Positions 46,684 through 61,600 of a DNA stretch of 64,000 bases are shown here, piece by piece; position 1 is the first letter of the stretch; every line of letters starts with the position of its first letter. Made by a program: the position numbers and the translations under genes. Under the pieces are notes generated by a model, which worked only from the letters and a program-made list of their open reading frames with translations, ran no database searches and was not told where the DNA came from. The stretch is from the NCBI RefSeq assembly GCF_000346465.2, contig NC_034012.1:18030548-18094547 (forward strand), given 5' to 3'. The stretch comes from Prunus persica (Eukaryota; Streptophyta; Magnoliopsida; Rosales; Rosaceae).

Positions 46684-47074
46684 ACATGAATATAAATATT
46701 TATCAACATAAATATAGAAATTTTCGATATTATAGCGATATTTTGGTAAAATATTGCTGAAGTGTGAGCAAAATTATTGACATCAATATTTTCTGATATT
46801 ATCGTCGATATTATCGATATTTTAGACTATGGTTGAGATACATGAATATAAATATATTATCGACATAAATATAAATATTTTCGATATTATAGCGATATTT
46901 TGACAAATTATTGCTGAAGTGTGAGCAAAATTATCGACATCGATATTTTTCGATATTATCGATATTTATATGATATGTGCATGGATATGTTTCAAAATAT
47001 CCGTGATTCAAAAAAAACGATAATATTGTCGATATTTCGTCGATATTATTGATATTTTATACTATGGCTAAGAT
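46684..47074. repeat. two extra hAT right-end copies in tandem
   Basis: After the hAT end at 46675 two further partial copies follow (about 46684-46831 and 46840-47066). Each starts ACATGAATATAAATAT, contains GCTGAAGTGTGAGCAAAATT, and ends in TATTTTA-ACTATG plus a GCTGAGAT-like 8-mer (GTTGAGAT, GCTAAGAT). They are truncated relatives of the hAT end. Confidence 0.8.
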
Positions 47075-48371
47075 ACACGACTTCTCACTGAAAATTAACA
47101 ATAGGCGGTTTATCACTGAAGAATGAAAACAATAAACCCTGAAAATAAAGTTGGTTGGAATATGAATTTTGTTGAATTGATCACAAGAAAATGCAATAAA
47201 AGGACTAAGATCAAACCACAATAGCAAAGGGTTACAGCTTGAAAACACTACCTGGGCTACAACCCACCATATATAGCCTTGCAGTTCCGCCAATGGTTAT
47301 ATTTTGAATATAACTTACAATCCTTTCATGCCATAAGGATTATTTCTGGTTTGCTTAAAGGATTTGCATTATGAAGAAGTTTTAATTTTGGCAACCAATC
47401 AGAATATTTGTCTAATTATATCTATTCATGGTTCTTTTAAAGGTTTCAACATTGAAACAATAGAGAAAGTTGTTAAGGAGGATTTAATTTGTTTGTTGAT
47501 TGCTTTATAGTTTGCTTGTGAATGAAGGGGTGTAATCAATAATATTGCAATTGTTAGCATTGTTGTTTGTGCATAAAGTTTTATCCATTTTATCATTGAA
47601 TGATATTCACATAAAGCTATGTAATTTATTAGACAACACTTGATTTTGGGAGCTTTTAGTTTTAGAATTTTAGTTTTATATGTAGATATGCGTTGAGTAG
47701 TGATTTATAGTTTGTTTAATTGCTTAAAGGTCATTACTGGCTTAGTTGGTTTAGTTTTCCATTGATTTGATGCAGTTTTTACAGTAAAGCTTCTTGTCTA
47801 TTTTAGTTTATAGTAATATGTTTTGTTTGATTATTGAGACAGGTGATGCAACTGTTAAATGCTTCAGTTTAGAATCATAATATATTGATGGGCTTACAGT
47901 TCACATATTTGGTGCAAATGATACATTGATTTGTTCATGTCTTGTTGGAGTTTCATTTGAAAAAGGATTTTGTGTATGTAATTCTAGATACCATGTTTGA
48001 TTGAAATTGAGCATGTGTGTCTTTAATTCTGCATAGATATTCTTATTTGACATAAGCTTATTCTTAGGGTTGTTGGTTTAATCTCTTGGCCATTAAAGAA
48101 TGTTCGCATAAGTTTCATATGATTACGTCTAGTTATGATGTGTGTGCCCTAGTGGAAGAATGTAATCAGTATTAGGACATCACACACATTGTAATTAGTT
48201 TGAAGTTGTGTTCACGTACATTGAGTTTAAGTCCAACTCATCGTGCTGCTAATAAGGTATGTGATTAAGTATCCTACTAAGTTAAGGATTCCTAGTTCCA
48301 TATTATATCAGGTTTGCTTGGTGATGAAGTAGAGTCCTATTTAAATTTGTTGATGGGAAGAATTCACTTAC
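47075..48371. other. non-coding region
   Basis: The first 40 bases (ACACGACTTCTCACTGAAAAT onwards) resemble 38757-38795 left of the hAT element, so they are probably the original host side. The rest is AT-rich without recognisable genes. Confidence 0.4.
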
Positions 48372-48508
48372 AATTACACATAAAATACTCATAACCCATT
48401 TAGAAATAGTATGGTCAAGGGCTTGCAGAAGGAAAAAGACTTTTGTGTTGCTCGTATGGCTACAGGGGTTAGTGTCTTTAGTTGTTTATGTAATTATGTT
48501 CTAACACA
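48372..48508 (+). mobile_element. 3' half of an LTR related to 16259-16559
   Basis: TACTCATAACCCATTTAGA, CAAGGGCTTGCAGAAGG, TTTTGTGTTG and GTTCTAACA occur in the same order as in the LTR ending at 16559 (roughly 80 percent similar by eye). The 5' half upstream of 48372 does not match, and no primer-binding site follows. Confidence 0.65.
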
Positions 48509-49439
<931 letters not shown>

Positions 49440-52400
49440 CGGTGAGAGCAGAGAGTCACCTTAAATTACTTGCTTTGGTATCGAGGTAGGGGGTTCTTGG
49501 GGAGCCTTTACCGATATTGATTAAATTAAATCCGTGAGTACTATATTATGTTTGATATTATAATTTGATTAATGTTCTTGATATTAGGTGTTTATATGTT
49601 GTTAATGATCATTATATTATTTTCTTAATGTTCACATGTTCAAATATTAGTGATGGTTGGAACTCTTAGATTGAGAAAGTAATTATGAAAAATAGGGTAA
49701 TGGAAATGATCTTTTGTGTAGTTGAGTTTGACCATTGTAGTAGTGACCCGTATGCACAGTAGAATAGGATATCGGCAGTATAATTTTTTTATTAGGTGAT
49801 TTGGCCTTGGAGATCAATAGTTTAGACAAGATAACTAGCAAAAGGGGAATTATGGGATGATTGAGATAAGTGTTAGTTCATATGATGGGGCATTCTTAAT
49901 CACAGTGGTAAAATGCATGGTATGGGACATCCAAATTTACTTGCTTTACTATTCGGAAACAAAAGAAGCTCGTCAAGCTAAAAACAGAGGAGTTCCCTCA
50001 CTACGAAAGGTGTCCCATGATAGATTAATGGGTTTGTTAGAATCGAAGCTCATTCATGCATTATTATCATTTTTTCTATGTGACTATATGATTGCATTTA
50101 ACTTAATTTAGTTATATCAATTCACTGTGATAAGGTTTATGTCCTTATTGAGCTGTTGTTTCACTCACCCTTTTCACCTTGAAGGCTTAAACCCAAAAGA
50201 TGGATCGTTGGCGAGCTAAGGTTGATTTAGATGAGAATGATAGAACTTTATTTATTTATGGTACATTGTAAGATCTTGCAGCTATTTTATAAGAGGTTTA
50301 TTCTAAAACCCTATTTCGACTCTTTTTATTTTACCTTTTATTTATCATGCATTGGGTTCAGAATTTTTATTATACCTCGAGTTAGGGATGTGGCAGTTTA
50401 AGAACATTGCCTAGAACTGCTCTTTGACAACTCCATGTTTAATTTGGAATTTTAAATAAGGATAAGTGAGCGGGCAAGCTCGATAACCATTCAAATGGTT
50501 ATCTTGCCTAATAAGCTTTGTAAAGCTTCAGTCACGGCCTAGTCTCGTTAGATCATGCTAAGCTCTTAAATTTGGGTTTCTATATGCGTGACTCGCATGA
50601 ATTTGACATGTGCTTCAGATGTCTTTCTAAAGTTTTCATTTAGCCTTTATAGCAAAATTTCAATCTCTCAATTCTATGACCATCGATCTTCTTTTGAATA
50701 GTTATTCCTTTTCTCTTCCTATGGCTGATCCTTATGGAGTCATTGAGAATCTTTTCCCCATTGGTATGGTTAATTGTGCCACTATTACTCTTGCTAAACC
50801 TTCATGGTGGCAGGGGTACTGAAATAGTCTCTTCAGTAAAAGTATTCGTTTAGGGAGATACTTGTACGCATGTGTTGTAGAGAGGTTAATAAAGAACTTT
50901 GTTAGAACATGTTGAGAAAATATCAATCATCGCCACAACCATTGTGCAAACACACAACATCTTTTGTAAATACAACTCTTCCACCAACAAAAGTAATAAA
51001 AGCTTATGTTAGTCCATGTCGAGTAAGCACATATAAGAAATACATCAAACTATTGTTGACATAGAATGGTACCACAAAACAGTTAAATTACAACACACAT
51101 TTATTTTATTTTATTTAAAGAGAGCTTTAAAAAAAAATTTAAATTAAATTCTTTTTTTCCAAAGAAAATATTTTATTGACAAGGAACTTATGTATCATAT
51201 ATTTAAGCAAGACAATGAGTCCCATTCGTGTCACGTTAGTGTTTTTAACACACTTGACGATAAGGGTAAAGTAAGAAGCAAAACATCGGTCAAAGGCGCA
51301 AAACGGGTCACTTTGACTTTCAGGGTGCAGTGTGAGATTTGACCATGCTTTCAGAGGGCATTGTAGCAATTAGGCCTTCTTATAATTTACTATTTATGTA
51401 ATAGTGATGTTTTTATCCACGGTTGATATCTAAGATAATATTTACGGAGGGTAATATACAAAGCAAGAAATATATGTAGATGTGTGATCTACCTCTCTAC
51501 TAAGGACTTTCTACCAGCAATTTGAAGATCTATCAAACATATAAGGGTAAAACACATTCTTGGTTATTGTGTTTTGCCTCAATTTTGGTCATTGTGAATT
51601 TATTTTCACCAATTTGATCATCGTGTTTTACTAGCAATTTGGGTCAACATGGCATTCCAAATTTTCAATTTGAGGAAAAACAATCTGTTTGTTTTCGAGA
51701 AAAAAGTTGGTAGACGATTGAAAGACTTCCTTATACCATCTCCAACCAATGAGGCCAAACCAAAAAATCCCAAAATTTAGCTCAATTCCTCTCCCAACCC
51801 AAGAAAAGTAAGGAGCCAAAACTTGAAAAAACTCAAACTTGGAGCCAAATACCAGTCCTGCTATTGTCGGGACTAGAAAAGTTTTTGATGGAGCACATTC
51901 AAGGCTGACGCAGCCCATGTGCAAGAAGGAATCAATGGGGCACTAGGTGTCATGCTGCTGTTGCTATAGAAGCTATCGCATGTTGGTGGCGCATCACTTT
52001 TTTTTTAATTTTATTTATTTAAATTTTTTATTCCAACAAGAACCCAAAACAATGATCCATATTAAATCCAAGCTATTTTAATGGAAAAAAAATAAGATCC
52101 AACAACTGAAATTTAAATCCAACAGTTAAATAATATTTTAAAATTTAAATCATATCCAACCCCAAAACTCACTCAAAACACTATAAATATCCGCGTATTT
52201 CTCAAATAAAATTATATTTATAGAATTTCAATTTTTTTACGTTAAATTGTTAAAAAAAATAATTTAATGATGAAGTTATCTAAAAAGATTAAATGAAGAA
52301 AAGTTATTCATGAAAAGGAAAATTAGACTTAAACCATTATTAAATAATGTAATAAAGTTGCGGACGTAAAATTTGAGTCTGAAGAGTTAGGGGAAAAACG

Positions 52401-52728
52401 GTTTGAGTCTGAGCAAAACTCAAATAGTTACTTTTTGATAGGAAAAAATTTGTGTTTAAGGCCAAATGAGTTGCAGAAGGCCTTATTGAACCCACCAAGA
52501 CGAGTAGCTTGGAGAGAACGAGCTTAGGCCCAAAGACAACAAGCTAACATTAACACAGATTCTCAAAGCCCAGCAGGCAAGATCCTCGGGCCGTGACATT
52601 GATCTTAATTACCTTTATTTTACCGATTAAAAAAAATGAAAACAAAACACGCGTGGTTTTAAGGCCAGTATCACATCGCCGCGCTCGTAGAAGAGTGCTC
52701 TAACTCCTCTTTGCTCTGAAACGCAAAA
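49440..52728. other. intergenic region upstream of the THUMP gene
   Basis: Only short open frames without recognised domains. Contains decayed repeat-like sequence. The last 100-200 bases before 52729 are the likely promoter and 5'UTR of the THUMP gene; the sequence just before the ATG is TCTGAAACGCAAAA. Confidence 0.45.
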
Positions 52729-52813
52729 ATGGCGACAGATAGCAAATCCAAGTCCACTTCCGCAGCCAATAAGTCCAAGAAGGGGAAGCAACGGTATCTC
52801 CCTCACAACGTTA

Positions 52814-52855
<42 letters not shown>

Positions 52856-55800
52856 AGAAATTTAGATACTTTGAAAAGTTGAATTCTTATTTCTCTCAAC
52901 TCACTGTTCTTACTTCTTATAGACTGTTTGTTGTATTTTTGATGTTCAGAAAGCGGTGAAGAAGAAAGGGTCGTACCCATTACACCCTGGAGTGCAAGGC
53001 TTCTTTATTACTTGTGATGGTGGCAGGGAACGCCAAGCCTCTAATGAGGCCATTAACGTTATTGACTCTGTATTGCTCTCTTCGCTTTTTTGTCTTTTTT
53101 TCCTCATTTCTTTTTCTTCAAATATATGATCTTTTTCATTTCCGGTTGCCAATATTCTATCTGGGTTTTGCGTATTGTTGCTTATTGTTGCTTATTGATA
53201 CTATAGTTGCTAATGTCCCATAGGTATTTTTCCTATGTTCTACTTTCTTGATACTTTTTGTCTGGGTTTTTGTTTATAGTTGCTACTTTCATTTCTTTTC
53301 CGTTTGCCTTTTTCGTTCTGGAATTCTGGTCTTACATAGCCATAAGATTTGCCGTGGTTCCTAGAGTCCTTCCACATGCACCTATGGAGTAAAGTTCAAG
53401 CTGAATATTGGAACTGACAGGACCAAGAGGGTCAATATTTAAGCGTTGTTCTGTAAAAGAATCTGCTGGTTCCTCTGTTACTTTTTTTTGTTATTACACG
53501 AGGTACCGTTGAATAATTACTTAATTATGTGGACCATAGGAAATCTCTTATTTGCATGGTGAAGCTTCAGAAATCTTCTTTGTCTGAGAACTGATGTTCT
53601 TCTTTTTGGTTCAGATAAAAAATAAATAGGAGTTCAATTTGTATATGTATTGAGAAAACTTTTCCATATATATAAATAACAAAAACTGAATTATATACAT
53701 ATCTACATCTTCTGTTAAAGAATACCTTTACTGGTACAGAGAAAGCCTATTTTAGTTTTTTTCTTTGTTTGGATTTAACAGGATAATTCAGTTTTTGTTA
53801 TTTATTGGTAGACAAATATTCAAAGCGTTGAATGCTCTTAAAATTAAGAGATGGCGTTCTGGACTGTTTATTTATTTCTTGGCTGTTTTACGTGAGAAAC
53901 TTATATGTTGGGTTGTTTGGTTTGTCTTGCAGTTTTATGAAGAGCTAGTCCATGGGAAAGGTTCAGGATTAAAGCTTTCTGAGGAACACAAACCTTCAAA
54001 TAAGAAGATTAAATTCTCATATTCTGATTCTTCTAGTAGTGATGATGATGATGATCACGAAAACAAACAGGCGGGAGAGGACAAGGCAGAAGAAGAACAA
54101 GAAAATGGGGTGGATGAAGAGAATAAATCTGATACTCGTGGAGATGATGGTAGTCATGATAATCCAACAACTGAGAAATCAGATCACCAGAAGAAAGATG
54201 ATGCTAGTCAAGATAATGCAACAACTGAAAAATCAGATCACCAGAAGAAAGATGATGGTAGTCATGATAATGCGATAACTGAGAAATCAGATCACCAGAA
54301 GAAAGATGATGCTAGTCAAGATAATGCAACAACTGAAAAATCAGATCACCAGAAGAAAGATGATGGTAGTCAAGATAATGCAGCAACTGAGAAATCAGAT
54401 CACCATAAGAAAGATGATGGATGTGATGGAAATAAAACTGAGGAAAAGATTAAAGACACTAAAGAGGACAATGTTAGTAAGGAAATTTCAGCAAATGAAG
54501 CTGAGGAGCCACCAGCAAAGAAACAATGTCTAGGAACAAATTCATCAAAATGTACGATCCCATATGAAGTGGAAGAGAAGTCCATTGATAAGCTTATTGA
54601 AGCTGAGCTTCAAGAACTGGGAGATAAGAACAAGGTGACCTTCTATAATCTTCTAATATATATGATTAGATTGTGCATGCTTGTGTGTATTTGTGTTATG
54701 TTCCTTTTCTTTTGAATCAAGATTGTGTGGATAAATTGACCAAAACAAAGAAAAGTTTGTGTGGATGCCAAACCTCATTCTGTCTGAATTAGAAATTTAG
54801 CTAGCAAGCATTCTGCTTTTGTAGAGTTTTGATTGCATCGTGTTCCCTCTACTGGTTAAGGTTATTTAGCTCGTGGTTGGAATGATTATGACTTCTTCTG
54901 TTTACCTACTTGTCTTTTTGTTTTGCATTACACTGGCATATGATAGTAATTTTTTTTTTTTCAACAATTCAATGTGCATCTTTAATTTGCAATTACTGTT
55001 TTATATTTAACACATCTATTTGCTTTCTGCAAGTGCATATGTCATGCACTACCCTGTTGTCGTGTTTAGATATTTGTTTTTTGTGTGGCCAATGCCATTG
55101 TCGTTTTCCACTGTCTTGTATGCACACAAACATTTCTCTTTCAAAGTTTATCTTTACAAGAGGTATCAATTTCACTTGCTTCTTTGCATTTTTGCGGCAC
55201 TCAATATGTCTTAAGAATATGCAAAGCATGATGGTCCTCCAAGTTATAATTAGATTACATTTGCTTAGAATAATTTTGGATGTTATTTACATTGATCTGA
55301 AAAGAAAAAAAGGACAATGAAAACCATTGTGGGTACCATGATATTCCAAACTGTGTCAAGGGAAGAAAGATGGCTTTCTATTCTTTCGTACATGTAACAT
55401 GTGCGATCATAATCACAAAAAGAAATATTTGAACAGACCTTCGGACTGGATACACTTTAGTGTTACTTTCTGTTGCCATGACATTGACATCATTATTTTA
55501 TCCATTACCAAGGTCAGGAAACTTGCCTTAATTTTAGGGCTTTGAGATCTTAATGCTAACTTTCAATATATGGGTTAAAGTTATAAATTTGTTTTAAAAA
55601 ATTAAATTTTGACAATTTGTTAAATGAACCACAGTTGATTATGTCAATATCTGCTTTGCAAATGCTTAATTTTCAAATGAATTGATTATCATGATGAAAA
55701 TTGACCAGGATTAATGAGCTCTATAATATTTCAATTTGTTTCACTATTTGCATTAGGATTGTGTTTGTGATTGGTTTTGTTACAAATGTGAATACCCAAG

Positions 55801-58682
55801 TGTAAAGTATCAGTTTGAGTGGTACTTGTTTGAATAATTTTTATACTTTCCTTTTTCTCTATTGATTCAGTACCAAATACTTTTAATTTTCTCTTTAAAA
55901 GCAATACCAGAGAAGGGATGGAATTTCCTACCAGAACTTGCTAACCCACCCAGGTTTATGAATGGGTACTGGAAATTTCTCTAGATTAAGGTTTGGGTCC
56001 TTTTAAGGGCATGCATTTGAACACCATTTAGACTTAATTAATTGAAATTAATGTCTAAGGAGTTCTGTTCTGTCCCAATCTTTAGTTAGTATTACCATCT
56101 CTTTCTTCATTTTCCCAGGTTTATGAATGGGTACTGGAAATTTCTCTAAGTTTAGGTTTGGGCTTTATAAGAGCATGTGTGTACTTGATTTATTGAATTT
56201 AATATCTAAGGAGTACTGTTCTGTCCCTAGAATATCTTACCATCCAACCTGCCAAATTTTCATCCCACGACCCTGATATTTTCAGTAATAACTTTGGCAT
56301 ACTGAATTTTTATTGTTCATTATCTTTAGTTAGTATGACCATTGCTTCTTTCATTTCCGCCATTTGTGGCATAATCTTTTCCTGGCTAGTTTTAGTTGGG
56401 ACCCTCCTCCTGTATCTCTTCACTTGTAGAGAGAGTTTTTTGTGCTTTTGGTGGTGGGAGAAGGCAAAGCATTTCTGGAGATGCATTATGATTGTGAATT
56501 TTTGAGTGGTATGGATGGAAAGAGGCCGCTTAACTTTGTTGAGGCAGGGCTGGATGACTGCTTATGGGACAACTTTGGTTCCTTCAACATTTCATGACTT
56601 TTTTCTTTTAAACATGGATTTAGTTGCTCTTTCTTGACTTCTCTATTCTAGTTTGGCGTTGGTTATTGTTCTGTTTTCTGCCAGGTTGGTGATGTATTCT
56701 TGTTTCTTTTTTTTCTTTTTTTTCCAGGGGTTCTGTCACGTTTCTTCCCATCTTTTTCACAAACTTGGCTTTTTTATGCGTTGGACTTTTGGTTGAGGAT
56801 TGTTTCTTGTGGGAGAGTGACCTGTTCTAATTGTTAAGTCCATAAGACAAAGTATTTATGACAATGAAGGGTAAAGCTGGCATCAGATTATCACCTAAGC
56901 AGTCTAATGGTCAGAGTAACAAGTTTTATTGAATCAACTTGGTGAATAGTTTTATCAATGCTAGTAACTATACTTGGCCAAGGCTCTATGTCATTTATCA
57001 ATGTGATCAGCGTATTTTAACTCTTGGGTGGTTTTGAGTTGGTTACAGATGTGGTTGCATTGTGTTTTCATTAATTTTATTAGCATATTTCTTCTGATAT
57101 CTTGGTGAGTATGCTATATGGTTGATTCAACTCCCCTTGCTACCGGTTTAAAGGGAATGGTGTCCGCTTTCATGATTTTTTCCTCATCCCAATGTTGGAT
57201 TATTTTACAGAGGCGCTTTATCAGCCTTGATTCTGGTTGCAATGGTGTTGTCTTTGTTCAAATGCGGAAGAGAGATGGAGATCCTAGCCCAAAGGATATA
57301 GTGCAGCATATGATGGCATCTGCTGCTGCAACCAGGAGACACATGTCCAGGTTCGTATATTTCTTGTTAGGTTATTTATACAAAGAACGCGTATGGAGGA
57401 CATCTCAAACTGGGTGTTTACACTTGCATAATATAGGTTTATCTTAAGAGTATTGCCTATTGAAGTAGCGTGCTATTCTTCTGAAGAGGATATTTCAAGA
57501 GCAATCAAACCACTTCTTGCACAGCACTTTCCAGTGGAAACTCAGAATCCTCAGAAGGTAATATAAGTCATCAATCCTCATCTCGTCTTCTTATTAACTA
57601 AAAAAGAAATTCACATCTCTCTTTTCATGAAAAATCAATTTGTATTTAGTTTTAAAAACTACCTTAAGTGATATGACACAAAGACTTACAACTTACTAGT
57701 CTGTGATGAAAAAGCTGTATCTACTTCTTAATGTAGCCAGCAACGATTTGTTAATGAAGTGGAAAAATATGATGAGCTTTTCTATATTTTTGACATGTTT
57801 TCCTCTCTTTTTTTCCTTTTTTTTTTTGGTGTTATTTATTATTAGCACTACATTATTGTTATAAGGTTATAAGTTGTTTGACCCACATAAACAGAACTTT
57901 AATCTTTCAGATATCTTAGGATGCTTTCTGATTTTTCTACACTTCCATTCAGTTTGCAGTCCTGTATGAAGCCCGTGCAAATACTGGTATTGACAGGATG
58001 AAAATCATAAATGCAGTGGCAAAATCCGTGCCTGGGCCTCACAAAGTTGACCTTAAAAATCCTGATAAGACCATTGTTGTTGAAATTGTGAAGGTAAGAA
58101 AGTTTTTTTTCCTTTCAAAGCTGAAAATATGCGCTCATTTCTCTTCCGTTGTCACCATTTTCCAATTCATTCTGTCCCTCAATGGGTCTCAACGGGTCTT
58201 TGGATTTATATTTTTTCTTTCCTGTAAGTCCTTTCTGCCACCAAGAGATTCATTTTCTCTTGTTAATGATCTTCACACCAAGTGCGATACTCGGTGTTTT
58301 CCGTTTTACTTTTCACTTTTATATACTGGGTGTCACTGTTCATCCTATCATTTCTATCTTTTGTGTGTATTTGGTTAATAGTTACTTCCCATCTGGAGTC
58401 TATTGTACTAATGTTCAGATCTACCCTCCTGCAAAGTAATGGGTAGAGTACATTGTGCATTGACCTTGAAATATAGACATGGATGAAAGAAGCATTATCA
58501 TAAAAAGTTGCTTGTCTTTAGGCTGGTGGTTAATTATATATAGGATCCTTCTTGTTGCCTCTGATAAAGTCAAAACCTAATTTTGCTTTGATTGACAGAC
58601 TATTTGCTTGATCGGTGTTGTTGACAAGTACAAGGAGTTGGCCAAATACAACTTGAGGCAGCTCACATCACCAAAGCCATAG
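52729..58682 (+). CDS. THUMPD1-like (TAN1): THUMP-domain protein, TAN1/THUMPD1-like tRNA acetylation adaptor
   Basis: Seven exons with GT-AG borders and consistent phase: 52729-52809, 52950-53069, 53933-54634, 57211-57350, 57437-57557, 57953-58093 and 58599-58682, giving about 462 residues. The N-terminus is lysine-rich (KSKKGKQRYLPHN) followed by LHPGVQGFFITCDGGRERQA, typical of the TAN1 family. The THUMP domain is C-terminal: RRFISLDSGCNGVVFVQM, FILRVLPIEVACYSSEEDIS, HFPVETQNPQKFAVLYEAR, ANTGIDRMKIINAVAKSVPG and the closing VVDKYKELAKYNLRQLTSP. In yeast and human the homologue binds tRNA and recruits the NAT10/Kre33 acetyltransferase to make ac4C12; the same role is inferred here. Between the two conserved parts lies a long acidic disordered linker with five 18-residue repeats. 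Intron 3 is 2.6 kb. Reading frame is intact, so this is an expressed-looking host gene. Confidence 0.93.
52816..52852 (+). repeat. (CT)n microsatellite at the start of intron 1
   Basis: About 18 CT units begin six bases after the exon 1 donor (GTTAGT). Confidence 0.97.
54143..54412 (+). repeat. 54-bp in-frame coding repeat in THUMP gene, five copies
   Basis: Units start at 54143, 54197, 54251, 54305 and 54359. Each encodes a variant of DDGSHDNATTEKSDHQKK. Units 2 and 4 are identical at the DNA level and units 1, 3 and 5 resemble each other, so the array probably grew as 108-bp dimers. Confidence 0.95.
55949..56225 (+). repeat. direct repeat of about 168-bp period in intron 3
   Basis: CCAGGTTTATGAATGGGTAC and the following ATTTCTCTA, GGTTTGGG and TCTAAGGAGT-CTGTTCTGTCC blocks occur at about 55949 and 56117 in the same order. 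Confidence 0.8.
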
Positions 58683-61600
58683 GAATTTGTACGTACAGTG
58701 GAGCTTGGAGATAAAGGAATTTGTCCATCTCAACTTAAGGCAGCTGACATCATCAAACATAATATGTAGGCTTTCGACCCAATCAATTTGATAGCTGAAT
58801 CAAAGAAAGAATCTGGGTTTACGAAATAAGAGCATACGGAGAGAAGTTTGTGTGACACTGATTAGTTTAGATGCATGCTACTTGTTGGTTTCATATGGTA
58901 TTTGAGATTTTAGATCCATATGGTATTTGAGATTTTAGATCGATGTTAATCGTAATGGTTAAACAGTTTTAGAAATGTGATTTTTTCGATTATTTTGACC
59001 CTCTTTGATTCATCGTAATGGTTATATGCACCAAGCTTCTGTCGGAAGAACTATTTATAAGTGCTTTTTCAGAAACCCTTTATTAGTAGAACATCAAATA
59101 ACGTTAATTGGAAATCCAAGTGCTTCATATAAGCACTTCCATTTATAGGCGTTTTTTTAAAAGAAACACTTCTATTAGAACATCAAAAAAATTTGTTGAT
59201 CCAAAGGTTTTTTGGGAAAAGCACTTGGAACTGATCCGTGGAGAAGCATAGAAAAACACTTTTATGATCTAGAAGCACGTCCAAGTTTTTCTGCTAAGCG
59301 TTTTTGGCCCTTTCAAAAGGACCCCAAACATACCCTTAATGTTGGCTCTATTTTCCGCTCTACTTGGCATAAATCTTGCTCTGCTGCTACTTGAGAAAGA
59401 TTACTTAAAGTTTATGTGCTAGGTACAAATAGATTGTATCTAATTGACCTAAAATTCGGACAACACTAGTGGTCTCAAGTTTGAACTCTCATGGCAGTGA
59501 GTCTGTGATAAGCCCCCTCCCCCTTGTATACAGAACGGGAAAAGTACAAATAAAATACATACGTGTTTTATTCGGGAAAATTTGTGAAAAGAACAAATGA
59601 AAAGTTTAGTCACTGTCCTATTTCCACCCCCTCTCCTATTTCCCCATCCGCCTTATTTTGAAAATTTTAAAGACAAATTTACCCTTTGTAATCCTAATAT
59701 GGGTGGAAATAGCTGCACTTATAATATTTTAATATAATTTATTTACAATTTATAATATATATTATTTTTCTTCGATAATTTATGAAAAACACATGTATAA
59801 TATGTCAATTTTGTATGTATGATTAAATTTGAAAAAAACACGTGCATCAAACATGAAAAAGACATACGTGTACAAGACGTTTTATTTTTAAAAACATGTA
59901 TTTTACTGATTCTTTCAAACATGTACAAAAAATGGAAGTATTTTTGAAAAAATACATACATACGGGTATAATATGATATGTGCTCATATAAACTGGCTGC
60001 TAGAGGTCAGAGAAACATCAGAAGCATGCTAAATAAACGGCTTCAACAAAAATGGCCATGTAGGGGGTGTGTTTTTGATATCAAGGCACAGGACTTCATT
60101 GACATTCTTAATCAAGGAAATTGTTCATCTCGACTTCAGTAGAATTCCTTTTACTTTGTCCAATCTTCATCAGGATAATAATCTTCTTTTGGGAAAACTT
60201 GATAGGCCACTTTTAAATACTCAACGACTCAGTTTCTACACTTGGCCTTTGCTTCTAACCATTGCCCAATTTTACTCAGTTTATGATGCATATAATAACA
60301 TCATGTGCGAGCAAGCATAGTTATACCATATCTAGTAAAGAGTTGGTCAAGCTTAGTTTTAAGCAGCATCTTGCAAGTGTGTGGCCAGAAAGTTCTCTAC
60401 CAAGTTTAACACCTTTATTTTTTTTCCTTTCTGGAATATGATTTTCTTAACAAATAACGGTTTACCAGAAAACATACTCTTGTTTCGGAGTAGGGAAGGA
60501 AGCAAATGAAATCATAGACTGGAGTAATGGTTGAAACTAGTACAATATTCAGCCAAGTAAACACCAAGAGCAGAGTCATAGGTTGAGTTCTATGTGGCAT
60601 TTTCTTTATTGTCCAGACTCTTTTTCAGCTCTGTAATGAAGATCATAACAGTTAAGAAACTTTTCGAGAAAGCAACACACACATGCATACAATGATGAGA
60701 AAGTAGCCGCATAAAAATAAATAAAAATGATGAGTGTTTATACCATATATGACCAAGTAATTAAAAGCAACTCTAAGCAAGGCAAAGAATTCCACATTGA
60801 AATATTACAAAAAGTGAAGACTACCCCCACCTATAAAATGAAATCGCTCTCTACTTAGGAAAGGATTCCTAGGTTGGGCTTGATCAATAGTCATGGGCTT
60901 TTCCCTTCTTCTCTTTATATTTGGGCCCAACCCCTTGTATAAATGTAAATACACATTATTATAAGAATAAGAATATACTTGTACGTGAACGTAGCCCATT
61001 CACTAAGAGTGAACTGCATATATCTTGTCTCTAAGTTTGACTCAATCTTGACAATCTATTTTTTAGCATCAACAATGAGAAAGTAGAAAAATTCATGCAA
61101 CAAGTTGCCCCTTGTCTTATGCTACAAATTACAATGCAATGGATAGACTTTATAATTGAGTTTCAAATGGAGGTCGTCACAATGGGAAAAAGAAAACCCT
61201 ATAATACATACCCATTTGAGTGAGCAAAAGGCACAAGAAAAGGAGAGAAGACAGATATTCTCAGAGGCATTTTCATCAATGAAATACAATCAAAGACAAC
61301 CACTCAATCACTAAAACACCAAATTAAAAGTAAATTTTTTATAATTATTTTATTATGTTAAATGATGAAAATGTAAGAGAATATTGATCATTAATTTTAA
61401 AAATAAAATCGAGAAGGGAGTCTTTTTCACAATATGGGTCGTGGGGGTCTTTTTATTATAGACCCAAACTTGTGGGCTGCTCAATATTTCTCATTTAAAT
61501 TATTTGAATCACACATCTGGAGACACACCCGTAGAGAGATGTGATTTGAATATTATTAGTTTCATTCTTATTTGTGCCCTAAGACTAAGATTACAAACTC

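Noticed and set aside
53765..53932. N-terminal extension of THUMP exon 3
   Set aside because: Intron read-through; the acceptor at 53931-53932 and the family sequence (YEELV) place the exon start at 53933.
54993..55320. Open frames in THUMP intron 3
   Set aside because: Cys/Phe/Leu-rich noise inside an intron, without similarity to any domain I know.
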